Positions 54,600 through 64,000 of a DNA stretch of 64,000 nucleotides are shown piece by piece. Made by a program: the position numbers and the translations under genes. This DNA comes from Stropharia rugosoannulata (taxonomy: Eukaryota; Basidiomycota; Agaricomycetes; Agaricales; Strophariaceae), in the NCBI GenBank assembly GCA_028532985.1, contig JANCIK010000006.1, positions 1 through 64,000 of the forward strand, written 5' to 3'. The stretch's first letter is position 1, and every line of letters begins with the position of its first letter. The notes beneath the pieces were generated by a model, which had not been told where the DNA came from, made no database searches, and saw only the letters and a list, made by a program, of their open reading frames with translations.

Positions 54600-56640
54600 T
54601 ACAATTATGAGCTACTACGAGTAGGGAGATGAAGAGACACCGCCAAGGTCCGAAAACGAGAGATAAGGAATGAAGAACGAACGGACTGGGCGAAGCAACA
54701 TTAGGAGCTAGCAGGTGTATGTAGAACGCAGCATGAACATTAAGTACAAGTGTATATGAATAGACGCCAGATACGGGTATAGCCAGCGCAGGAGAGTGAG
54801 CTGTGAGCTGTGATCGCAGGATATGACTTCGAAAGCACGGGACAGACATACAGCAATTGAGGACAGACATATCAAGTACGAAATAGACCTAGTCCCAGCG
54901 ATCTTCGCACATACAAGATTTGGCTTGCTGTAAAGTCATAAGAGTACGGGGCCCTGCGGGGCCTGTCAGGAAGGGGTGTGAGCATAATCAGGCAGGGGAT
55001 CCAGGACGAGCGAGACAAATTCCACGACTCAGAATATAACATCGGTCTCACATCGTCACCAAGATGAGCGAGTGTGGTGAACATATTCCTAGTGGGTTGA
55101 CAACGGGAGATAGATGGGTAGCAGCAATTGGTTCCTCAACTCGAAAAGGGCGCATATATTCCGTGAAGCGTGGCATTACGCGGGGAACGGAGGACGGGCA
55201 ACAGGTAACAGTCAACGGGAAACGGGCAAAGTGTAAGAGTGGAATGCAGTAAAAGACTGCCGCGTTGAGGGGGAGGGAAGACGAGGTGAATAGTGGAGGA
55301 GCGCGCCGAGGAGATGAATGCTTGCAGCCAGATGAATACTCGCGTTCAAGAACTCAGTGAAACGCAGGCAAGGACTCGGGCGGGAGGGGGCGGTAGAGCT
55401 GAAGGGGACTCTACAGCGTAAACCCAAAACCAGCGGCAGCAGCAGCATAACAATAAAGATGACTGTAGCAAGCGCAGAGAGGTAATCACAGGAAGTCAGC
55501 AGTCAGCAATGGGTGGTAGCACGGGGATTCGACGATCACGTCGGACGGGGTACCGCCATCACACCTGAATAAGAGGCAGACAAGAGAGATCCAAACAGTA
55601 CCCAACCCATAATTGCGTAGTATTCACGGTCCGGCAAGAGTTCACCTGAGATTACAAGGACGGTGCACTGAGAACGGGGAGACGGTGTGTACGACAGAGG
55701 ATCAAGCCGCGCAGATCGATGCGCGCAGGCGGATGCGTACTACGGTCAAGAACTCAGTGAAACTCGCAGTGCCGACACGGCAGCAGCAGGAGCAGGACAA
55801 CCATGCATATATGACTGGAACAAGTGCGGTCCGGAGAGGGACTTGCAAGACCGCGCGCAAGAACCGAAAAAAGTGAAACCCGAGAAGACGCCGACGAAGG
55901 AAGTCAGCAATGGGTGGCATGGGGATTCAAAGAGTGCAAGAATGTCTATGCACGGGACAAGGATAGTGAGGGAGTCGCATAGAATGCTACACGGGCGGCG
56001 GGAGCGGGACGGGTGCTGGGTGCGTGAGCGAGGGCGAGGGCAGGGAAAGCGGGCTGAAGACAGGCCTGAGGTCCCGGCAACGTGCAGTACGAGCGGCGAG
56101 GAAGCGTCGGGAGCGGGGGAAACTGTATGTGGGGTTTAGGCGGAGAGTAGCGAAGAGCCGAGGAGCCAGTATATTGGAAGGGGACGGAAAGGAGCTCATT
56201 CAATGCCCAATGCGATGGGTGAGATGCGCGGGACGGGCGTAGCGGGACGGAAGTAGAATCATGATCCGTGTACAGGGCACCCGGACAAGGGCTTTTACGG
56301 GACACACGCCGAGTGTGCAGGATCGGGCCATTGAGAGGCTGCGCAACGGATACGAGGGCCATGGTAGTACGACGCAGAGAGCCGGGAGCGTCGCCTGATT
56401 CATGCAACGAGAGCGCGAGGATGCACGGGAAAGGGTAGCAGGGCAGAGTGCGACGTTTCCGTAGCATGCGCCAATCGCGTTGGTGGGAATTCCAGTCTGT
56501 GGGAAGCGCGGGGCGTGGATGTCTGGTGCACGGAAGGAGGGCAGGAGCGCGGCGACTAAAGCCAATCCACCCAACAGTTTTTGGAAAACACGTGGCATGT
56601 TTGTCACGGGATATTTTTCCCATACGCCAAGTTGCGGATT
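54600..56640. repeat. GC-rich degenerate repeat, copy R3
   Basis: Purine-rich on +, many frames, none conserved. 54828-54850 matches R1 at 42245; 55655-55760 matches R5 at 62692-62790 (GAG.TTACAAGGACNG.GCACT, GGCGGAT.CGTAC); 55805-55875 matches 12170-12260. It contains an internal direct repeat, AAGAACTCAGTGAAAC, at 55347 and 55748, so the block itself is partly duplicated. Confidence 0.6.
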
Positions 56641-56916
56641 AACATATGCGCCTATTGTGCCGTATGCCTTAAAAAATCATATCTCTCCACCACTAAGGTA
56701 TGTAGTGAGGTCACGTCGGTTTTTCCTGTTCCCATCGAAGACGCACACATACTCCACCTTATATGTACCATAACGCGCGACCCAAACACGACCTCCGATC
56801 AACCCGCGATTAGAGACGTGAAATTTGTGGTTATACGAGGGTCACGACTCGCGCACTCCTTCTAATCCGTGCAATTCTTGCATTGGAGCCTGGATTAGGA
56901 AACTAGTATTACTGTA

Positions 56917-58613
56917 CAAACGTAGTACAGTAGTAAGTCAGTCCCAGACCCGGGTTTGGATCAGCAGAAAACTATTCCGGCCCGACAACCCCGGAAGGCG
57001 GTCCGGGAGGGTGTCATCTGGGGCAGGTCGGACATTTCGTTATCGATGCGAATTCACCTTCTTCAAATACACGACGATTACCTATAACCCTTCTCCCTTG
57101 ACGCTCAAGAACAGAAATTGCAGTGCTTCTAGCAGATGTCTAGGTGATTGGTAAGTCTTGTTCTGTTATGTGGAAAATCATCTCAATTCAACGCTCACCT
57201 TCCCCGCCCTCCACCCGTCTGATTCACTGTGGCGGCGATGTTCAGGTCGATGGCCTATATTGATAACCAGCTCGGATCATCCTGTGAGTGCGTCAGGATT
57301 ATGTTTATTTACCTGAAGGGTTTACGTTCGTACCTCGCCAATATAGCTACGACCTCGGTTATCTCCGCATAAGAGAAAGTGTCGATTGACGCTATTCCTT
57401 CAGTGAATGTGAATTGGAGTATAATCCGGGTTAAGGTGAGGCACGTACTTTGTGTCCGAGGATGAACCCTCCCATGTTCTACACCTGCCTCCACCTTCCT
57501 CTTTTTGCTGCGTCTGGTCGCCGCATTATCATCTGCGCTCCTGCCAAGTGTCAAATCATCATGGTGTCTCTACACAGAAGGGACGGCTGTATAACCTACC
57601 TTTGACACATATACGTGCCTTGAGCCTGGTTCCCAATGGCACAGAGCTCGATGACTCCATTCGGGGCGTCGGTTCTGCCATTCAAGGTTTTAGAATATTC
57701 GGTTGTCCTTTCTAGTGTTATATGTGGACTTCCATGTGATTTGCGAGCTTATAGAGAGTAAAGCAAAATCAGTGTTATAAGCATCTATTTAATTTAACTA
57801 ATTAATTGGCTCACTTATTACCTGTCGGTGTGCAGAAGACCGCATTGACTGGTCTGAGCGCTTGACATTGTCGATACGCATTGTGGCTGGAAGATGAATA
57901 GGCGAATTTTGGGCTTGCTCTCGTAGCTCCAAAGCCCCCGCTTTCCTCTTCGAGCCACGTCTGGACGATGTGTCCGGGTCTGCAACCCTTTTGCTGTTTG
58001 TCGTGTCAGTTATATTTTTACACTCTGGAACGACGGAAGGGACTGTAACTTAACGCACCTCTGACCTTGTATGCGTGTCACTTGAGCGTCATTCGCATCT
58101 TCGGGACCTCTGCCAAGACTGCTTCCGGCCGCTAAATGTGATGTTACTTATATTCAAATCCTTTTCATATTCGAGACACCACATACGAGTTATTACGCTC
58201 TCATGACCTCGTCCACTATCTGCAGCTGCAGGCTCGAAAACGGCCCGCGGCGTACTGATTTGATGGTAACTCGTCGAAGATTTACGAGCCACTTGAGCTG
58301 GGTCAGTCTCTGACACTCTGTGTTCTTCAGCTTGAACAGGAAGGGACGGCCGTATCACTGTCTCAAACAGAAAGGTAGGTCATAAACCACAGGAATATAA
58401 TACGGCCCTTTAGTACCGCTCACCTGGCTCATCACCAAATTCCAAAGGCTCATCGCAAACACCGAGTGTTTGATCGAATGTGCAGTACCGTCCATTGCAC
58501 CCGCACGACGACAAACACCCAAGGCCAATAGTTGGAATGGACATGTGGAGGGCCAGGAGAGGTTGGAATCGTTTCAATGAGGATGTTGTTGAGTGCGAAA
58601 AATCTGGGTCCAT
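56917..58613 (-). pseudogene. Nuclear-type hypothetical gene, left arm copy (3'-truncated)
   Basis: Minus-strand copy of the gene at 59383-61141, in the left arm of the inverted duplication. Exon 1 (58613-58424) is intact here: MDPDFSHSTTSSLKRFQ..., then a cysteine cluster (GCLSSCGCNGRYCTFDQTLGVC). Exon 2 continues VIRPSLPVQAEEHRVSE... to GHESVIT at a GTATGT donor. Later exons give GSSLGRGPEDANDAQVT, a basic SSRRGSKRKAGALEL nuclear-localisation-like stretch, ERTTEYSKTL.., RRSKKRKVEAG and FTEGIASIDTFSYAEITEVV. A 2-bp deletion near 57254 relative to the other arm breaks the frame after YQYR, and the duplication ends before the true C-terminus. No known domain. Confidence 0.55.
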
Positions 58614-58835
58614 GTTTTTGAACAGCGCCCGGGAATATACTACTACATGCTGCTACGCGAGCGTGTCTTCGGTCTATTTCTGTCTCCATCAGTCATCAAA
58701 GAAGAGTGCCTTATCTCCTGCCTAATTCACGTACATGTTGTAAATTTTTCCATGTAAATTTTTTCTGACGTTTTGCGTGTTCTTTCTACGCTCGCTTACC
58801 TGAAGCTCCGGCTAGTATAACAGAGCGAGTGAGAA

Positions 58836-59194
58836 CGAATGCTCTCATTTCCATCCCGATCCAAACCCGGTCTACACGCTGCGCGCCTGCGCGCCCACCC
58901 CCCTGTCGTGCCCCCGAGCTCGCGGAACAACGCGCTCTTGTAATTCAAGGAAAACGTGAGTCGCGCATGTGACGGGTGGGCTCTACAGCACTCCACCACG
59001 GTTAGCTTTCGTTGTAATGGCCTAAGAATAAGCATAGTGAACCACACGACCTGTTCAATATTTACATGTATTTATAGTCTTTCGCGTTTTAGGGACCCAC
59101 TGACATACACGAGACATAAAGATCTGCATGGGCCACTATACACACTTGTTGGGGAGCTATTATTGATAAGAAAATTGATACTTGAAAAGCTTTT
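58836..59194. other. Palindrome spacer with GC-rich repeat fragment
   Basis: Single-copy centre of the inverted duplication. 58850-58925 (reverse orientation) matches 62025-62110 and 63075-63135 (GAGCTCGGGGGCAC..., GATC.GGACC-like block), so the duplication may have formed at, or around, a repeat copy. Confidence 0.55.
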
Positions 59195-59382
59195 GACTCG
59201 CACTGTCTTACTAGCCGAAGCGTCTAGTAAGCGAGAGTAGAAAGAACACGCTAAATATCTGTAAATTTTTACAAGGAAGGAGATAAGGCACTCTTCTTTG
59301 ATGGTTGAGCCGAATATAAATAGAACGAAGGGACGCTCGCGCACAAACATGTAGTAGTATATTAACGGTCGTTGTTGAAAAC

Positions 59383-61141
59383 ATGGAACCAGATTTTTCG
59401 CACTCAACAGCCTCCTCATTGAAACATTCCAACCGCTCCTGGCCCTCCGCATGTCCATTCCAACTATTGGCCCTGGGTGTTCGCTGTCGTGCGGGTGCAA
59501 TGAGCGGTACTGCACATTCGATCAAACACTCGGTGTTTGCGATGAGCCTTTGGAATTTGGTGACGAGCCAGGTGAGCAGTACTAAAGGGCCGTATTATAT
59601 TCCTGTGGGTTCTGACCTATCTTTCTGCTTGGAGTGATACGGCCGTCCCTTCCTATTCAAGCTAGAGAACACAGACTCGTGTCAGAGACTGGCCCAGCTC
59701 AAGTGTCTCTGACGAGTGACCATCAAATCAGTACGCCGCGGACCGTTTCCGAACCTGCAGCTGCAGATAGTGGACGAGGTCATGAGGGCGTAATAACGCG
59801 TATGTGGTCTCTCGTATGAAAAGGATTTGCATATATGTAAGTAACATCACATTTAGCCGCCGGAAGCACTATTGGCAGAGGTCCCGAAGATGAGCATGAC
59901 GCTCAAGTGACACAAATACAAGGTCAAAGGTGTGTTAAGCTACAGTCCGTTCCTTCGGTCCAGTGGATACAAGAAATAACTGACACGCCAAACAGAAAAA
60001 GGCTTGCAGACGCGGAGATGTCGCCCAGACGTGGCTCGAAGAGGAAGGCGAAGGCCTTGCAACCACGAACGCAAGCAGAAGACTTGGCTCTTCATGCCTC
60101 AGGCCCAGGCACACTGCATAACAGCAATGTCGAGCCACCCGAGCATTCTTCACACCGACCAGTAATTAGAACACGTGAGCCCATTCATTAAGCTACTAAA
60201 TATAACACTAATTCTACTTTAATCCCCGTACAATTGCAAATCAGATGGTAGTACGGTGTGTATACAAGAAAGGACAACCGAGAATAGAAAAACCTTGAGC
60301 GGCAAAACCGGTAATAGCCCGAACGGAGTCTCCGGGCTCTGTGCCATTGGGAACCAGGCGCAAGGCACATATATGTGTCCAAGGTAGGTTACACAGCTGT
60401 CCTTTCTGTGTACAGACACCATGCTGATTTGACACTTAGCAGGAGTGCAGATAATATAGCTGCTAACAGACGCAGCAAGAAGAGGAAGGTGGAGGCATGT
60501 GTCGAACAAGGGAATGTTTATGCTCAGATACAAGGTAAGTGCCTCACTTTAACCCACATTTTACTCCAATTCACATTCACCGAAGGATTAGCGTCAATCG
60601 ACACTTTCTCTTATGCGGAGATAACCGAGGTCGTAGCTATATTGGCGAGGTACGAACGTTAACCTTTCAGGCAAATAAACATAATCCTGACGCACTCACA
60701 GGATGATCCGAGCTGGCTATCAATATAGGGGTCATCGACCTGAACATCGCCGCCACTGTGAATCAGATGGGTGGGGGAAGGTGAGCGTTGAATTCACATG
60801 ATTTTCCACATAACAGAACAAGACTTACCAATCACCTTATGTTCTTCAGAGCAACATCTGCAGGATGCACGCGCAATCCTGTTCTTGACGGTCGAGGGAG
60901 CAGGGTTATAGGTGATTGTCGTGGATCTGAATCAGATGAATTCGCATCGATAATGAAATGGCCAGGCCCAGGACGACCCCCTCCCGGACCGCATTTGCGG
61001 CGGTTTCGGACCGATCTGAACCCGGGACTGACATACTACCGTACAACGGAACCGCTCATACTTTTCAGGGTTCGAGATACGGACATTATGATAGAAGACT
61101 TTGCTTATTTGAGATTCGAACATACTTATAGCTTATGTTGA
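59383..61141 (+). CDS. Nuclear-type hypothetical gene, right arm copy (exon 1 frameshift)
   Basis: About nine exons: 59383-59571, 59635-59799, 59857-59929, 59996-60161, about 60245-60384, about 60440-60535, a short exon with FTFTEGLASIDTFSYAEITE (to about 60668), 60702-about 60780 (RMIRAGYQYRGHRPEHRRH), and 60851-61141. Two basic patches (PRRGSKRKAKALQ and RRSKKRKVEAC) suggest nuclear localisation. The last exon encodes about 95 residues outside the duplicated arm, with ESDEFASIMKWPGPGRP and ILFRVRDTDIMIEDFAYLRFEHTY. Relative to the left arm, exon 1 lacks one G (GAAAC-ATTCC against GAAACGATTCC), shifting the frame before the cysteine cluster, so this copy may also be non-functional unless translation starts later. 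I do not recognise the family. Confidence 0.5.
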
Positions 61142-61815
61142 TGAAGTTGTAGTGTCGTTGACGTTTAGTAGTCATAGGCCTGACGTTTAACTGAACCCTG
61201 CCCCTCTCTGCCAAATATACAAACAAACCGACAAACGGGAGGATGTAGTTCAGTCATGTACTTGAACATGTAAAACTTGTAGTAGTAAAAAATATGCATA
61301 GCTATTCATCTTATCTTATATCAAGTTGGCTGATACATATGGCACTACATCACGGTAACTAGATTGGAACACTGCTAACGCCGACCCATATTTTAAAATC
61401 GACTTGTATGGCTCACAAAGAGGTAACAAAAGATCTCATTATTTCCTTGAATTGCAATGGCGATGCTTGTTAGCAGAGAGATGTAAAACTACTACGTTTT
61501 GAGCTGGGGATGGACTAGATAAAAACGTAGATCAAATCAGAGAACATAAGGTGTCACGTATTGAATTCCAATCAGACAGCACTGAAGATTCTCAAGCACA
61601 CATATGTAGTCCGGGCTCAACGCAAGATGTGCAGCAAGGAATGACACCAGCGAATATGAAATTACAAGTTCGAGCAACACTTCCATTTAGTCAAAGTGTA
61701 GGCATCGCCAGAGTAGCCTCTCATAATGTAAGTGACTGGTGACCAACGCGGCAGGAACGCAGACATATCTAGTTATATTATATATTATTTTATGGTAACG
61801 AACAGCCCTTCTATT
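61142..61815. other. Intergenic with a transposon-end-like motif
   Basis: No gene supported (the plus frame at 61551-61742, 63 codons, is unremarkable). At 61368-61400, AACACTGCTAACGCCGACCCAT is split here as AACACTGCT/AACG/CCGACCCAT and followed by the palindrome ATTTTAAAAT; it resembles 34171-34210. Confidence 0.4.
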
Positions 61816-61819
61816 TTAA

Positions 61820-62510
61820 CTGTCAAAAAGATGCTGGATACATAGCCGACTAACCAAATCAGCGCCCTCACTTCCCTCTATGCACCCAGAGGTATTCGAA
61901 AATACCTTGGAGGCGTTACTCGCTGACTTCAGATCCATGGAGCCGGTCGTCGATAATATTTCAAGCAGCATTGGTGGGACTTTCAGATTATCTGCGAGAA
62001 GTGCGAAGCACTTCGTTCCGCGAGCTCGGGGGCACAGTAGGGGGAGCAGACGCGCAGCTTGTAGATTAGGTCTGGATCGGAATGGGACGGGGTATATTTC
62101 CAGAGCGAGCCACACTAGGGATGGCAATGCAGGAAGAGATGAGCGAGGGCTAATACTGCCTTGACAAGGGAAAAAATTGCTTGGCTCACAGAAAAGTTGG
62201 GAACGAGCGAAATGGTAGACATAGGCGCATATATACATATATGCATCATATATTGCTGAGCGGGTCGACCCAGTATCAACCAAAGCGGGACGAGAGGTGC
62301 TGAGTACACAGATACAATGCCGCACACCGGGGCCTACCGGGGTCTATTAAGCTCCAAGATATGCACGCATATATCAACATACGCGAGACCCGTTTGCGCA
62401 TGTACAGCAAAAAAAGCTCATTCAATGAGGTTCAGAGAAAAGGTTGTCCATCAGAGCGGGGAACCTGTTGGAGTTGGCCAAGCCAGCATCGGTGATGGAG
62501 CTCATTAATT
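61820..62510. repeat. GC-rich degenerate repeat, copy R4
   Basis: 62361-62470 matches R1 (42418) and R2 (47066): GCATATAT, then GACCCGTTTGCGCATGTACAG, then a CAATGAGGT block. 62025-62110 matches 58850-58925 (inverted) and 63075-63135. No conserved frame. Confidence 0.55.
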
Positions 62511-62579
62511 GGAATGGACATTAGTAATTAGATTACTAATCTACCTACGTACAGAATTTTCTAGTAAATATTCCGTAGT

Positions 62580-63640
62580 GTATTTAAGCGCCCATAGGGC
62601 AACCCAATAAACAACCTTTTATTCGTCTATCTTTCCAATAGAACCATACCGGGATGAAACAGGAGCAAAAAGAGAGCCGATCAGGGTACGTGAGTTTACA
62701 AGGACAGGGCACTAAGATCAGGGGGAGGGGTTCAAGGACGCGCGGATCCTTGTAGGCGGATACGTACCCAAGGACAAGAGTTCGATGCGACGCAGTACCC
62801 ACTACTGCCTGAGGCCATGGTACCGCAGAACCAGACGGAGAGGCATACGACGACCTGCATAGGTGGACGGCGGGTGCGCACGGGACAAGGGTAGCGATGG
62901 GGAGACATTTGAGGGATGTCACGCGGGAGACGGGAGCGGGTTTGGGGCATAGGCTTGAGCAAGAACATGTAGGTGGGCTGAATCCCAGAGACGATAACAG
63001 GGCCGGGGGAACTTCGGATATGTATCCGGAGAATAGATGAAGTTAGTCTGCGTGAAGTACGGGGCGGTTGGGAGGCAAGCTTGGGGGCACGGCAGAGAGG
63101 GTAGGCGCGCAGCTTGTAGTCCAGGTCTGGACTTTATAGGATGGACGATGGGGACGGTAGAAAGCAATGAGCGCTTGGGAAGACACGCGTTGAGAAAGTA
63201 AACCTCAAGGAGGGTGTGGGGCCTGGTGGACGGTATCCGGTGGTAAGCGACAGGCGCGAGGGATATCGATGGAATCGAGAGCATCATTGCAGATGCCCAT
63301 GTATTCAAACGTGGGTGGTGCTTATGAGCCGCATGTGGGAAGGGACGCAAAGGACTCAGGGTGCGGTGTACAAGATTGCGTCGGGCTGCGCAACGATCTC
63401 GTACAAAAGCAAAATTATAGAGAGGGACGGGATCAACGAAGGAGAGTGGAGTCGCGACTTGAGCTTGGGTCACGGCGCATGGGGCAGGGCAGCATCGAGA
63501 ACGAGGGAAAGAGCGCGGTATCGGTACACGGAGGTTAGATCGGGGCGGAGGGCCGGAAGGGTACGGAGGAAGAGGAAAAAACGATATACTACGCCACTTC
63601 AGAAGTCACTCGTGTCGGACCTTGTGTAAGATTGATTTTG
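62580..63640. repeat. GC-rich degenerate repeat, copy R5
   Basis: 62692-62790 matches R3 (55655-55760). 63060-63140 (CTTGGGGGCACGG, GCGCGCAGCTTGTAGTCCAGGTCTGGA) matches R4 at 62028-62085. Overlapping frames (for example minus 63473-62919, 184 codons) have no recognisable domain. Confidence 0.55.
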
Positions 63641-63836
63641 TGTGGGTGTGTGGGTGCGAGCAACGACATAATTGGTGGGGTGGTCTTGAGGGTGTTGCTT
63701 AAGAAAAGTGTGCTGGACAAGCTGAATCTTCTGGGGCAACTAAACTAAGCTTCTTGGATTGTAAATGAGTGTGCGTGGTAAATTAGCTCCCTATCTACAT
63801 GTAAACAGTGTCCTTAAATACTGTAAATCATGCATC

Positions 63837-63999
63837 TATAAATAGTAATATATAGAATTGTCTCCTGACTTCCGAGCACCAACTAAATTCTTTCTAGAAA
63901 ATCACACCACTAGAAAATTGTACCAGTAGAACCATGTCCGAGACCAGAAATACCCCGTTGTTCCATACCAAATCTGCCAGATCTGCGCTCACAAAATAG
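63837..63999 (+). other. Possible 5' end of a gene cut by the window edge
   Basis: A TATAAATA box at 63837-63844 is followed 90 bp later by ACCATG (ATG 63934), a good start context. The frame is only 21 codons (MSETRNTPLFHTKSARSALT...) and ends in TAG one base before the window edge; a first exon with a nearby donor is possible but none is visible. Low confidence. Confidence 0.25.
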
Positions 64000-64000
64000 C

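Larger units (their letters stand above)
56917..61056. repeat. 4.1-kb inverted duplication, ~1.9-kb arms
   Basis: Left arm 56917-58835 and right arm 59195-61056 are inverted copies around a spacer of about 360 bp (58836-59194). Paired landmarks: outer edge GACCCGGGTTTGGATC (56947) against GATCTGAACCCGGGACTGAC (61014); exon TCTTATGCGGAGATAACCGA on opposite strands near 57355 and 60609; inner edge GAAGCTCCGGCTAGTATAAC (58802) against GTCTTACTAGCCGAAGC (59205). Arms differ by scattered substitutions and small indels, so the duplication is not recent. The spacer contains a piece of the GC-rich repeat family (58850-58925). Confidence 0.85.

Noticed and set aside
62919..63473. 184-codon minus-strand frame in repeat R5
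   Set aside because: GC-rich repeat with open frames on both strands and no conservation in sister repeats.

Overview
This window is a chromosome end and adjoining subtelomere of a filamentous fungus, most likely an Agaricomycete basidiomycete. Evidence: short spliceosomal introns (about 48-65 bp, GTRNGT...YAG), F-box proteins of the expanded mushroom type, two DUF6534-type multi-span membrane genes, a DIRS-type RT/RNase H gene and a family of small secreted cysteine proteins. The left end is a true telomere made mainly of the heptamer CCCTAAA, mixed with CCCTAA hexamers.

Layout. 1-153 telomere; 154-2090 array of about 340-bp tandem repeats; 2.1-5.7 kb a stack of short modules, each ending in interstitial CCCTAAA tracts in the same orientation as the telomere. 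Three of these modules carry what read as complete hammerhead ribozymes (3840-3898, 4629-4703, 5547-5621). This is the most unusual feature of the window and looks like the product of telomere-primed retroelements of the Penelope-like/retrozyme kind. 6-14 kb is GC-rich and holds multi-exon, low-complexity minus-strand genes that I can only partly resolve (one Byr4-like candidate), followed by a pseudogene (14.2-15.4 kb). 17.6-19.7 kb and 37.1-39.9 kb hold four members of one secreted-protein family. 27.6-29.7 kb is a clear MEF2-type MADS-box gene. 32.4-32.9 kb is a small cupin gene. 35.0-36.3 kb and 44.4-46.2 kb are two DUF6534 membrane genes, the first degenerate. 48.2-51.8 kb holds two F-box genes and 52.4-54.5 kb a DIRS-type RT/RNase H. 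56.9-61.1 kb is a 4.1-kb inverted duplication whose arms each carry a copy of an unrecognised nuclear-type gene.

The region has been shaped by duplication: a degenerate GC-rich repeat family recurs at 41-43, 46-48, 54.6-56.6 and 61.8-63.6 kb; a 1.25-kb block carrying an F-box promoter is duplicated at 42.4 and 47.1 kb; a tandem duplication at 37.8-39.2 kb has a MITE in one copy; pieces of the DIRS-type element recur at 35.7 and 36.6 kb. Large AT-richer stretches (15.4-17.6, 19.7-26.7, 30-32.4, 32.9-35, 39.9-41 kb) show no gene I can defend. Apart from the MADS factor, the expressed content is typical subtelomeric accessory material; no biosynthetic or metabolic pathway is evident.
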